From Mycobacterium sp. 852014-52450_SCH5900713 (GTDB taxonomy: Bacteria; Actinomycetota; Actinomycetes; Mycobacteriales; Mycobacteriaceae), in contig NZ_LZIL01000032.1 of assembly GCF_001667075.1 (NCBI RefSeq), positions 62,001-126,000 on the forward strand: a DNA stretch of 64,000 nucleotides, in the 5' to 3' direction. Shown one piece after another: positions 18,514-26,516 of the stretch; positions within the stretch are counted from its first letter, which is position 1; the number at the start of each line of letters is the position of its first letter. The translations under genes were made by a program, and so were the position numbers. The notes under the pieces are model-generated. The model was not told where the DNA came from, ran no database searches, and was given only the letters and a program-made list of their open reading frames with translations.

Positions 18514-18525
18514 TGACTTTAGTCA
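18514..18525. promoter_or_regulatory. Palindromic operator TGAC-N4-GTCA, site 4
   Basis: TGACTTTAGTCA, symmetrical with arms TGACT and AGTCA as in site 1, lies 56 bp upstream of the SDR start at 18582, a usual place for a repressor to block transcription. Confidence 0.7.
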
Positions 18526-18581
18526 GCAATACTCCCTAGATTGAACTCGCACTTACCACGCATGGTCAAAGGAGCCCCGGC

Positions 18582-19370
18582 ATGGCATTGGAGCAGTTCC
18601 GCCTCGATGGACAGGTCGCAATCGTCACTGGCGCCGGGAAGGGCGTCGGCGCGGGCATAGCGCGGGTCTTGGCGGAGGCGGGCGCCACGGTCGTCGGGAC
18701 CGCACGCACCGAGGCGGACATCGTCGGCACGATTCGAGGCATCGAGGCCGCGGGCGGCAAGGGGCTGGCGCTCGTGGCCGACGCGATGAGTCGTCCCGAC
18801 GGGGAGCGGGTCGTGAACGCCGCGATGGAGCGGTTCGGCCGCATCGACATTCTGGTCAACAATGTCGGTGGGTCGACCTACGCGCGGTTCTTGGACATCA
18901 CCGACGAGGACTTCCGGCACACGTTCGACTGGTGCGTGACGTCGGCGTTCATCATGAGTCAGCTCGCTGCCCCACACATGCTCAGCGCCGGACACGGTTC
19001 CATCATCAACATCTCGTCGGGCTCGGCCCGGTTCGGCATCCGCGCACTGACCGCATATTGCGTCGCGAAGGGCGGCCTGGAAGCGCTAACCCGCGCTATG
19101 GCACAGGAACTCGCCCCAAAAATTCGCGTCAACGCCATCGCCCTGGGTTCGTTCGCCACCGACGGCCTGAAGGGCAGCCTGGATCTGATGCCCGGTTCGC
19201 TGGAGAAGATGCAGGAGGCCACGCCGCTGCACCGGCTGGGCGACGTCGAGGACCTGGGGCGGCTCGCGGTATATCTCTGCACCCGCGATTGTTACGCAAC
19301 AAACGCGACCTTCCACGTCGACGGCGGCATCGACTCCAACAATTCGCCGCTGCCGATACCCGACTACTGA
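18582..19370 (+). CDS. Short-chain dehydrogenase/reductase
   Basis: A classical 262-residue SDR with an ATG start after AAAGGAG. The cofactor motif is TGAGKGVG, the structural NNVGG follows, the catalytic serine is in NISSGS, and the tyrosine and lysine are in YCVAK. The C-terminus carries the usual HVDGG. It opens a plus-strand operon with a DapB-like dehydrogenase (65 nt later) and a mycofactocin-type SDR. The operator at 18514-18525 implies control by the adjacent TetR protein. The substrate is likely a secondary alcohol or ketone of the same pathway as the P450s. Confidence 0.88.
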   Translation: MALEQFRLDGQVAIVTGAGKGVGAGIARVLAEAGATVVGTARTEADIVGTIRGIEAAGGKGLALVADAMSRPDGERVVNAAMERFGRIDILVNNVGGSTYARFLDITDEDFRHTFDWCVTSAFIMSQLAAPHMLSAGHGSIINISSGSARFGIRALTAYCVAKGGLEALTRAMAQELAPKIRVNAIALGSFATDGLKGSLDLMPGSLEKMQEATPLHRLGDVEDLGRLAVYLCTRDCYATNATFHVDGGIDSNNSPLPIPDY

Positions 19371-19435
19371 CCCCGCGCCGCGATTGGACGCGCCATGATG
19401 GTGCATCATCCGCCGCTGGAAGGACGAAGGTAACC

Positions 19436-20518
19436 GTGCGCAGAGTCATCCAATTCTCCACCGGAAACGTGGGCCGGCACTCGTTGCGAGCCATCATCGG
19501 CAGACCGGATCTCGAACTGGTCGGCGTGCACGCCGCCAGCGCCGAGAAGATCGGTCAGGATGCGGCGCGGTTGTGCGGACTGGACGAACCGACCGGTGTC
19601 ATCGCCACCGACGACATCGACGCGCTGGTGGCCCTGGGCGCCGACTGCGTGGTTTACACGTCGCAGGGCGAAACTCGGCCGATGGAAGCCATCGAACAGA
19701 TGGCCAAGTTCCTCGCGGCAGGCACCAATGTCGTCGGCACGTCGATGGTCTGGCTGGTCACACCGCGCCACGCCGACGATTGGCTGCGGGAGCCCCTGGA
19801 GCGTGCTTGTGCGGCCGGCGACGCCTCGCTCTATGTCAACGGCATCGACCCCGGTTTCTCCGGCGATACGCTGGTGCATTCGGCGGCCAGCCTGACCACC
19901 CGCATCTCCTCGATCACCGTGCAGGAGATCTTCGATTACGGAAACTACGACGACGCCGAGTTCACTGGTGCTGCAATGGGATTCGGGTCGAAGCCGGACG
20001 ATGACTCGCCGATGATGTTTCTGCCCGGGGTGATCGTGTCGATGTGGGGCGGTCAGGTCCGCAGCCTGGCGGACAATCTCGACATCAAACTGGACGAGGT
20101 GCGCCAGCGCGTCGAACCCTGGTACACGCCGGAACGAATCGAATGCACAATGATGACGGTGGAGCCCGGACAAATGGCCGCGGTGCGCTTTGCCACCGAG
20201 GGCGTACGTGACGGCGAGCCGGTGATCACCCTCGAGCACGTCACCCGGCTCACTCAGGCCGCGGCGCCCGACTGGCAATACCCACCCGACGGGTATACCG
20301 GCGTACACCGCGTCGTCGTGGAGGGTGAGCCGCGGGTGGAAATCAACACCCACGTGTCCCATCCGGTACTGGATTCCACTGACGCCGGCTGTATTTCGAC
20401 GGCGGGGCGGGCCGTCAATGCGATCGACTGGGTGTGCCGCGCACCTCAAGGACTGCTCGGGGTCGAGGACATCCCGCTGTCGGCGACGATGCGCGGCCTG
20501 ATGTGGAACGAGCGGTAG
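19436..20518 (+). CDS. DapB-like NAD(P)-dependent dehydrogenase (third)
   Basis: A 360-residue protein from the GTG at 19436, chosen because it follows GAAGG and places the Rossmann motif VIQFSTGNVG at the usual first residues. The frame stays open far upstream, but that part overlaps the SDR gene in another frame and is not real. It contains the family stretch NGIDPGFSGDTL. It is closest in layout to the copies at 10681 and 16653. It is followed after only 4 nt by the mycofactocin-type SDR. Confidence 0.8.
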   Translation: MRRVIQFSTGNVGRHSLRAIIGRPDLELVGVHAASAEKIGQDAARLCGLDEPTGVIATDDIDALVALGADCVVYTSQGETRPMEAIEQMAKFLAAGTNVVGTSMVWLVTPRHADDWLREPLERACAAGDASLYVNGIDPGFSGDTLVHSAASLTTRISSITVQEIFDYGNYDDAEFTGAAMGFGSKPDDDSPMMFLPGVIVSMWGGQVRSLADNLDIKLDEVRQRVEPWYTPERIECTMMTVEPGQMAAVRFATEGVRDGEPVITLEHVTRLTQAAAPDWQYPPDGYTGVHRVVVEGEPRVEINTHVSHPVLDSTDAGCISTAGRAVNAIDWVCRAPQGLLGVEDIPLSATMRGLMWNER

Positions 20519-20522
20519 CCGG

Positions 20523-21338
20523 GTGACACCACATGAGGGGCGTGTTGCCGGTAAACGCATTCTGATCACCGGCGCCGCCCGCGGGATGGGCCGAGGCCAC
20601 GCCCTGCGGCTCGCCGAGGAGGGTGCGGACCTCATCCTGGTCGACGTCTGCCAATCCTTGCCCCAGGTCGAGTATCCGCTGGCAACAGAGGACGACCTGG
20701 CCGAAACAGTTCGCCTGGTACGGGATTTCGGCCATGGCTGTACGAGCTACGTCGTCGATGTTCGCGACGAGGCGCAGTTGCGCGCGGCCGTTGATGACGG
20801 CGTGAGCGAGCTTGGCGGGCTCGACGGCGCTGTGGCAAACGCCGGTGTGCTGACTGTGGCGTCCTGGGACAAGACAACCGCCGATCAGTGGCGCACGGTG
20901 GTCGATGTCAATCTCATCGGGGTGTGGAACACCTGCGCGGCCGCGATACCGCACTTGCTCGACCAGGGCGGCGGCAGCCTGGTCAATGTCAGCTCCGCCG
21001 GTGCGATCAAGGGCTTTCCGCTGCAGACGCCCTACACGGCGGCCAAGCATGGTGTGGTCGGGCTGACGCTGGCCTTGGCCAACGAACTGGCGGCACAAAG
21101 CGTTCGCGTCAATACCCTGCTGCCGACCGGTGTCCCCACGGGGATGGTCCCGCCGTCGTTCGGGCCCCTCCTGGGTGAGCAACGGTCCGACCTGATTCCC
21201 ATCTTCGTCAACGCGATGCCCACTCCGGCCGTGGAACCCGTCGACGTCAGCAACGCGGTGCTGTTCCTGCTATCCGATGAATCCCGATATGTGACGGGGC
21301 TCGAGTTCAAAGTCGACGCCGGGGTGACCATCAACTAA
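20523..21338 (+). CDS. Mycofactocin-type short-chain dehydrogenase
   Basis: A 271-residue SDR with GTG start. The cofactor motif is TGAARGMG, the catalytic serine is in NVSSAG and the tyrosine and lysine in YTAAK. After the second strand (LILVDV) it has the longer insertion typical of mycofactocin-coupled SDRs, ending in YPLATEDDLAETVRLV. In that group NAD is held without exchange and electrons pass to the peptide-derived cofactor mycofactocin. This links the cluster to oxidation of an alcohol via mycofactocin; the cofactor genes themselves are not in the window. Confidence 0.85.
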   Translation: MTPHEGRVAGKRILITGAARGMGRGHALRLAEEGADLILVDVCQSLPQVEYPLATEDDLAETVRLVRDFGHGCTSYVVDVRDEAQLRAAVDDGVSELGGLDGAVANAGVLTVASWDKTTADQWRTVVDVNLIGVWNTCAAAIPHLLDQGGGSLVNVSSAGAIKGFPLQTPYTAAKHGVVGLTLALANELAAQSVRVNTLLPTGVPTGMVPPSFGPLLGEQRSDLIPIFVNAMPTPAVEPVDVSNAVLFLLSDESRYVTGLEFKVDAGVTIN

Positions 21339-21343
21339 ATCGC

Positions 21344-21973
21344 TCAGAGCGGCCAGCTATTCGGCCCGATCTCGTAACGCAGCGCAGCGGCCGGCGGCAA
21401 CGGCTGTCGATCGTTGACCGAAATCGCATCGACGACGAGTGCGACATAGCGTCGCCATCCGTCGCTGCCCGACTCCATCGTCGACAGCACGCTGAAGAGC
21501 ATCGCGATCAGGCGCGGGAGGTCATCGGCGACCAGGTCGGCGCGGATGCTGCCTACGCGCTGGCCTTCTCGGGCAAGCTCGCCGAGCGCCTCGTTAAGCG
21601 AAACCGAGATGTCGGATGTGAGCGCCCCGGCCCGGCGCGCGGCAGTCAGCAGGTTGTGTTCGCGCGCCCCCAATGAAATAGCCGTTTCGATCAGCTGAGT
21701 GAGACCGCGTAGCGGATCCTTCGCGTGGCGGGCGGCGTCGATCATCGGCGTGAGGTCCTCCGCGATGCTCTGATCCAGGGCGGCGCGGACCAGGTCGGCC
21801 TTCGCCGGGAACCTGCGGTACAGGGTTCGCTCACCCACCCCCGCGCGGCGAGCGACCGCCTCCACCGGGGCGTCGGGGCCCAAGTCGCCGTAGACCTCGC
21901 GCGCCGCGCGCAGGATGCGCTCGACGTTGCGAGCCGCGTCCGCCCGCAACGGCCGGTCTGCAACCGCGGTCAT
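21344..21973 (-). CDS. TetR-family transcriptional regulator
   Basis: A 209-residue protein with helix-turn-helix VEAVARRAGVGERTLYRRFP (residues about 38-57) followed by AKADLVRAAL. It diverges from the P450-SDR pair at 22066-24254. The 92-bp gap holds two copies of a 22-bp motif in opposite orientation (21983-22004 and 22029-22050), so autorepression and repression of the P450 are likely. It converges with the mycofactocin-type SDR with a 5-nt gap. Confidence 0.9.
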   Translation of the reverse strand: MTAVADRPLRADAARNVERILRAAREVYGDLGPDAPVEAVARRAGVGERTLYRRFPAKADLVRAALDQSIAEDLTPMIDAARHAKDPLRGLTQLIETAISLGAREHNLLTAARRAGALTSDISVSLNEALGELAREGQRVGSIRADLVADDLPRLIAMLFSVLSTMESGSDGWRRYVALVVDAISVNDRQPLPPAAALRYEIGPNSWPL

Positions 21974-21982
21974 GGTGACAGC

Positions 21983-22004
21983 CTAACTGACAGTTGACTG
22001 CCAA
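21983..22004 (-). promoter_or_regulatory. TetR operator copy A
   Basis: Contains AACTGACAGTT (21985-21995). On the minus strand the 22-mer matches copy B at 18 of 22 positions by eye. It is 10 bp from the TetR start codon. Confidence 0.72.
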
Positions 22005-22028
22005 CAAGGGGAGCTTTACGCTCTACAA

Positions 22029-22050
22029 CTGGCAGACAACTGACAGTTAA
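22029..22050 (+). promoter_or_regulatory. TetR operator copy B
   Basis: Contains AACTGACAGTT (22038-22048) preceded by GGCAGAC. It ends 15 bp before the P450 ATG, where binding would block transcription or translation start. Confidence 0.72.
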
Positions 22051-22065
22051 TGGGAAACGCGGCTT

Positions 22066-23298
22066 ATGTCAACAGCTTCCAAATCTTTCGGAACCGCCGA
22101 CGCCAGCCCTGACGCCGAACTACCGGTGCTACCGGTGCCCCGGCCTGGACACTGCCCGCTCGCGCCGCCACCCGAGTTCGCGGACTGGCGCGAACAACCC
22201 GGGCTGCGACGTGCGATCTTCCAGGGCAAACCGGTATGGGTGGTCAGCCGATACCGGGACATCAGGGCGGCACTGGTCGATCCGCGCTTGTCCGCGAAGA
22301 CCATCCCGGACTCCATAATGCCTACGGACGCTGACAACAAAGTCCCCGTGATGTTCGCTCGGACCGACGACCCCGAACACCATCGGATCCGGCGCATGAT
22401 GACCAGCAACTTCACCTTCCGGCGTTGCGAATCGATGCGGCCGCACATCCAGGAAGTGGTCGACCACAATCTCGGCCAAATGATCGCCAACGGTGCGCCT
22501 GCGGATCTGGTGCGCGAATTCGCCTTGCCGGTGCCGTCTATGGTGATCGCGCTGTTGCTGGGAGTGCCGCCCGAAGACCTCGAACTCTTCCAACGCAACA
22601 CCACGACCGGCCTCGACCAGAAGTCCACCGACGCGGAAAAGGGCCAGGCCTTCGGCGCCATGTACGCCTATATCGAGGAGCTGGTGAAACGCAAAGAACG
22701 CGAACCCGGAGACGACCTGATCAGCCGCCTGGTCACCGAATACGTGGCGACGGGCCAACTCGACCGTGCCACCACGGCCATGAACGGGGTGATCATGATG
22801 CAGGCGGGCCACGAAACCACCGCCAATATGATTTCCTTGGGAACCATTGCGCTGCTGGAACATCCGGAAGTCTTCGAGCGACTCGGACAAACCGACGACC
22901 GTGCCGCCATCGCGAACATCGTCGAAGAACTCATGCGCTACCTCACCATCGTGCACAGCCAGGTCGATCGCGTGGCGACTGAAGATCTGATGATCGGTGG
23001 TGAGCTGATTCGCGAGGGCGAGGTCGTCATGATGAGCCTGCTTGCCGGAAACTGGGACGCCGAATTCGTCGATAATCCTGAATCCTTCGATGCCGACCGA
23101 AACACCCGCGGACACTTGGGCTTCGGGTACGGCGTGCACCAATGCATCGGCGCGAACCTGGCCCGCGTCGAGATGCAGGTCGCGTTCGCCACGCTGGCGC
23201 GCCGACTACCCGGGCTGAAGCTGGCGGTGCCGCCGGAGAGACTGAGATTCAAAGAGGCTCACATCTACGGCATGAAAGAGCTTCCGGTCACCTGGTGA
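22066..23298 (+). CDS. Cytochrome P450 (third)
   Basis: A 410-residue P450 with all key motifs: I-helix AGHETT, ExxR as EELMR and heme loop FGYGVHQCIG with the cysteine at about residue 360. It resembles the actinobacterial CYP105-like soluble P450s. Its stop overlaps the GTG of the next SDR by 4 nt (GTGA), so the two are translationally coupled. It is probably controlled by the divergent TetR protein through the two 22-bp operators. Redox partners are not encoded nearby. The substrate is unknown. Confidence 0.92.
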   Translation: MSTASKSFGTADASPDAELPVLPVPRPGHCPLAPPPEFADWREQPGLRRAIFQGKPVWVVSRYRDIRAALVDPRLSAKTIPDSIMPTDADNKVPVMFARTDDPEHHRIRRMMTSNFTFRRCESMRPHIQEVVDHNLGQMIANGAPADLVREFALPVPSMVIALLLGVPPEDLELFQRNTTTGLDQKSTDAEKGQAFGAMYAYIEELVKRKEREPGDDLISRLVTEYVATGQLDRATTAMNGVIMMQAGHETTANMISLGTIALLEHPEVFERLGQTDDRAAIANIVEELMRYLTIVHSQVDRVATEDLMIGGELIREGEVVMMSLLAGNWDAEFVDNPESFDADRNTRGHLGFGYGVHQCIGANLARVEMQVAFATLARRLPGLKLAVPPERLRFKEAHIYGMKELPVTW

Positions 23299-24254
23299 CA
23301 ACGACCATGCGATTCGACAATCAGGTCGTCGTAATCACCGGTGCCGCCAGAGGTTTGGGCAGACAATACGCACTCCTCCTCGCCTCGCGCGGCGCCCGAG
23401 TCGTGGTCAACGACACCGGTGGATCGGTGACCGGGAATGGCTCCAACGCCGAGGCCGCCCACGTCGCCGCAGACGAGATCCGCCGGCAAGGCGGCGAGGC
23501 CGTGGCCGACGACCACAGTGTTACGAGTCCCGAAGGTGCGGAGGCGATTATCGACACCGCCCTGCGTACCTGGGGACGCGTGGACATCCTGATCAACAAC
23601 GCGGGCATCGTGGGTGACGTGCCTTTCGAAGACATGACCGCCGACCGGCTCCAACCCCTCATCGACGTCCACTTGAACGGTGCGTTCAACATGACGCGGC
23701 CCGCGTGGCGCGCGATGCGCGAGCAGCGCTACGGCAGGGTGCTCAACACCTGCTCGGCCGCCGGAATCCTCGGCGCCGAACGCATGAGCAACTACGGCGC
23801 GGCGAAGACCGGGCTGGTCGGCTTGACCCGCGTGCTGGCGGCCGAGGGGGCCGAGCACGGCATCAAGGTCAACGCCATCGCGCCGATCGCCTACACCCGG
23901 ATGCTGACGCACTCGATCGACGCCGCCGGACCGCAGGATGACCCGGCGGCGAAAGCGGTGCTGAATGACCTTGTGGGCCAATACCTTCAAAAGCTGGACC
24001 CGGCGCAAGTCGCGCCGGTGGCGGCCTTCCTGACGCACCGGGAATGCCCCGTTTCCGGAGAGATCTACACGGTCGGTGCCGGACATGTCGCGCGCTTCTT
24101 CATCGGCCGGACAAAGGGTTTCTACGACCCCGACCTGTCGATCGAGGATGTGCGCGACCATCTCGATGAGATTCGCGACGAAGCCGGCTACACGGTCCCC
24201 GGTGGGCCCGCCGACGAGATGGCGGAGCTGTTCGCGACCATCACGAACAGCTGA
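23295..24254 (+). CDS. Short-chain dehydrogenase, HSD17B4-like
   Basis: A 319-residue SDR from the GTG at 23295; the ATG at 23307 is an alternative. The cofactor motif is TGAARGLG, followed by VVVNDTGG, which resembles the dehydrogenase domain of peroxisomal multifunctional enzyme type 2. The catalytic serine lies in TCSAAG and the tyrosine and lysine in YGAAK. A C-terminal extension of about 60 residues goes beyond the core SDR. It is coupled to the P450. Its last 14 nt overlap the convergent lppI gene. Confidence 0.88.
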   Translation: MTTTMRFDNQVVVITGAARGLGRQYALLLASRGARVVVNDTGGSVTGNGSNAEAAHVAADEIRRQGGEAVADDHSVTSPEGAEAIIDTALRTWGRVDILINNAGIVGDVPFEDMTADRLQPLIDVHLNGAFNMTRPAWRAMREQRYGRVLNTCSAAGILGAERMSNYGAAKTGLVGLTRVLAAEGAEHGIKVNAIAPIAYTRMLTHSIDAAGPQDDPAAKAVLNDLVGQYLQKLDPAQVAPVAAFLTHRECPVSGEIYTVGAGHVARFFIGRTKGFYDPDLSIEDVRDHLDEIRDEAGYTVPGGPADEMAELFATITNS

Positions 24255-24912
24255 ACGCCGTGCCGACGCCGTCCGGTGCGGGCGCCGGCCGCAGGCAGCC
24301 GTACGGCTGGCTGCCCGCTGGGCTCAATCGGGCGGCCGACTGGTGGGCGTAGTTCACGCAATACAGTCCGGTTTGATCGGCGCGGCAACGATAGTCGCCG
24401 AATGACAGCGAGTCACCGTTCGCCAACTCCGAGCCATTGCCGTTGATGAACGGGCCGGGATCGGCGCGCGAAGCACCCACCTGCAGGTTCGCACCGTCGA
24501 AGGTCACCCAGCCGCCCTGCCAGCCGCCGTAGGACGTCGGGGGAGCGGGTGGTGGGTTGGTCAGGCTCACCAGGCAGAGCAGGGCGGCGCCCGTGTGCTT
24601 GGAATCGGTCGTGCAGGATGCTTTGCCGGCGGCGGCCGTGAACGCGATGTCGTTGCCGAGCGGCGTGGTCGCACCGTCCCGGATCGCGTCGTGATAGCGA
24701 CCGGGGTCCGCGGGATGGCCGGCCTCGATCCACGCGATGACGTCGGAGATCGAGGCCCCGGCCGCCGGCGCGGCGTTCGGGGCCGGTGGTTTGCCTCCCG
24801 ACGGGGTGGTCGCAGCGGTCGTGGGGGCATGGGTTTGCTGGGACTGGCCGGCGACGGTGTGGGAGCACCCGGCGACGAGTAACGACACTGCCAGCAGCGC
24901 GGCAATCCGCAT
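24241..24912 (-). CDS. lppI: LppI-like lipoprotein
   Basis: A 223-residue predicted lipoprotein. The signal peptide ends in the lipobox LVAGC with the lipidated cysteine at residue 16, followed by a threonine/proline-rich linker and a globular domain with several cysteines. Orientation relative to lipT, pncA and the PKS matches M. tuberculosis lppI (Rv2046), the only gene there on the opposite strand. The function is unknown in any species I know. Its 3' end overlaps the SDR gene by 14 nt, marking the right boundary of the accessory block. Confidence 0.8.
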   Translation of the reverse strand: MRIAALLAVSLLVAGCSHTVAGQSQQTHAPTTAATTPSGGKPPAPNAAPAAGASISDVIAWIEAGHPADPGRYHDAIRDGATTPLGNDIAFTAAAGKASCTTDSKHTGAALLCLVSLTNPPPAPPTSYGGWQGGWVTFDGANLQVGASRADPGPFINGNGSELANGDSLSFGDYRCRADQTGLYCVNYAHQSAARLSPAGSQPYGCLRPAPAPDGVGTAFSCS

Positions 24913-24992
24913 CTAGTCAGGCTAAACCGCCATGCTCGCAAAATAAGGCGCTGCGCGCGCGTTACGCCCGGCATGTCCGCTAACGTCGGGTT

Positions 24993-26498
24993 ATGCATCA
25001 GCGCACCGTCCGCGCACGCACCACCGTCGGCACCGTGGAAGGTTTCACCCGCGACGGCGTCCACCGCTGGCGATCCATTCCGTACGCCCGACCGCCGGTC
25101 GGGCCCCTGCGATTGCGGGCGCCGCGGCCGGCGCAACCGTGGTCGGGGGTGCGGCACTGCCACGGCTTCGCCAACTGCGCGCCCCAACAGCGCCGCTACA
25201 CGATGGTCGGGGTCGGCCGCTACCAGCCGATGGGGGAGGACTGCCTCACCCTCAACGTCGTCACCCCCGAGGGCCCCGCCGAAGAACCGCTGCCCGTCAT
25301 GGTCTTCATTCACGGCGGCGGCTACATCCTGGGCAGCTCGGCCACGCCGCTGTACGACGGCGCCGCGCTGGCGCGCCGCGGTTGCGTGTACGTATCGGTG
25401 AACTACCGGCTGGGCGCGTTGGGCTGCCTGGACCTGTCGTCCCTCTCGACCCCGGACATCGCCATCGACAGCAACCTGTTCCTGCGCGACCTGGTGATGG
25501 CGTTGCGCTGGGTGAAGGACAACATCTCCGCGTTCGGTGGCGACCTGGACAACGTCACCATCTTCGGGGAGAGCGCGGGCGCGCACATCACCGCCACCCT
25601 GCTGGCGGTGCCCGCCGCCGAAGGGCTGTTCGCCCGGGCCATCTCGGAGAGCCCGGCCGCCGGCATGGTCCGGTCGCAAGAGACCGCGGCGGAATTCGCG
25701 ACGCGCTTCGCCGCGCTGCTGGGGGCGCGGCCGGAGAATGCCGCCGAGGTGCTGATGCAGGCGTCCCCGGCGCAACTGGTCGACGCCCAGCACCGGCTGA
25801 TCGACCAGGGCATGGAGGACAGGCTGGGCGCTTTTCCGATCGGCCCGGTCGCCGGCGACGACGTTGTGCCCATCGACCCGGTCGAGGCGATGCGCGGAGG
25901 GCACGCGCACCGGGTGCCGCTCATCGTAGGCACCAATGCGGAAGAGGGGCGCCTGTTCACCCGCTTCCTCAAAATGCTGCCGACCAATCAAGAGATGATC
26001 GAGGAACTGTTGGCCGACACGGAACCGGCTGCGCGCGAACGCATTACGTCCGCATACCCGGACTACCCCGCGCCGTCGGCATGCGTCCAGCTCGGTGGCG
26101 ACTTCGCCTTCGGGTCGGCGGCCTGGCAGATCGCCGAGGCGCATAGCGCGCACGCGCCCACCTATCTCTACCGCTACGACTACGCCCCCCGCACGCTGCG
26201 CTGGTCGGGGCTGGGCGCCACCCATGCCACTGAGTTGCTGGCCGTTTTCGACGTCTATCGCACCCGATTCGGCGCGCTGCTGACCGCCGCTGCCGATCGG
26301 CGCGCCGCGCTACGGGTCAGTAACCAGGTGCAGCGGCGGTGGCGGTCCTTCAGCCGCCACGGCGCCCCGGGCGACGACTGGCCCACCTACACCACCGCCG
26401 ACCGTGCCGTCATGGTCTTCGACCGCAAGAGCCGCGTCGAGTTCGATCCACATCCGCACCGCCGGATTGCCTGGGACGGCTTCTCCCTGGCGCGGTGA
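24993..26498 (+). CDS. lipT: Type B carboxylesterase LipT-like
   Basis: A 501-residue alpha/beta hydrolase of the carboxylesterase type B family. The oxyanion-hole stretch is FIHGGGY, and the nucleophile elbow GESAG has serine at about residue 194. The acid lies in NAEEGRLF and the histidine probably in GATHATEL. No signal peptide is visible, so it should be cytosolic. It corresponds to lipT (Rv2045c), divergent from lppI across an 80-bp gap. It hydrolyses ester bonds of acyl or aryl esters; the natural substrate is unknown. Confidence 0.88.
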   Translation: MHQRTVRARTTVGTVEGFTRDGVHRWRSIPYARPPVGPLRLRAPRPAQPWSGVRHCHGFANCAPQQRRYTMVGVGRYQPMGEDCLTLNVVTPEGPAEEPLPVMVFIHGGGYILGSSATPLYDGAALARRGCVYVSVNYRLGALGCLDLSSLSTPDIAIDSNLFLRDLVMALRWVKDNISAFGGDLDNVTIFGESAGAHITATLLAVPAAEGLFARAISESPAAGMVRSQETAAEFATRFAALLGARPENAAEVLMQASPAQLVDAQHRLIDQGMEDRLGAFPIGPVAGDDVVPIDPVEAMRGGHAHRVPLIVGTNAEEGRLFTRFLKMLPTNQEMIEELLADTEPAARERITSAYPDYPAPSACVQLGGDFAFGSAAWQIAEAHSAHAPTYLYRYDYAPRTLRWSGLGATHATELLAVFDVYRTRFGALLTAAADRRAALRVSNQVQRRWRSFSRHGAPGDDWPTYTTADRAVMVFDRKSRVEFDPHPHRRIAWDGFSLAR

Positions 26499-26516
26499 CC
26501 TGGCACGCTGACCCTC

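Noticed and set aside
18932..19435. Upstream extension of the third DapB-like gene
   Set aside because: That frame overlaps the SDR gene and has shadow composition; the Rossmann motif begins right after the GTG at 19436.
24567..26225. 552-codon minus-strand frame opposite lipT
   Set aside because: Lies antisense to a clear esterase with catalytic motifs; no recognisable domain.
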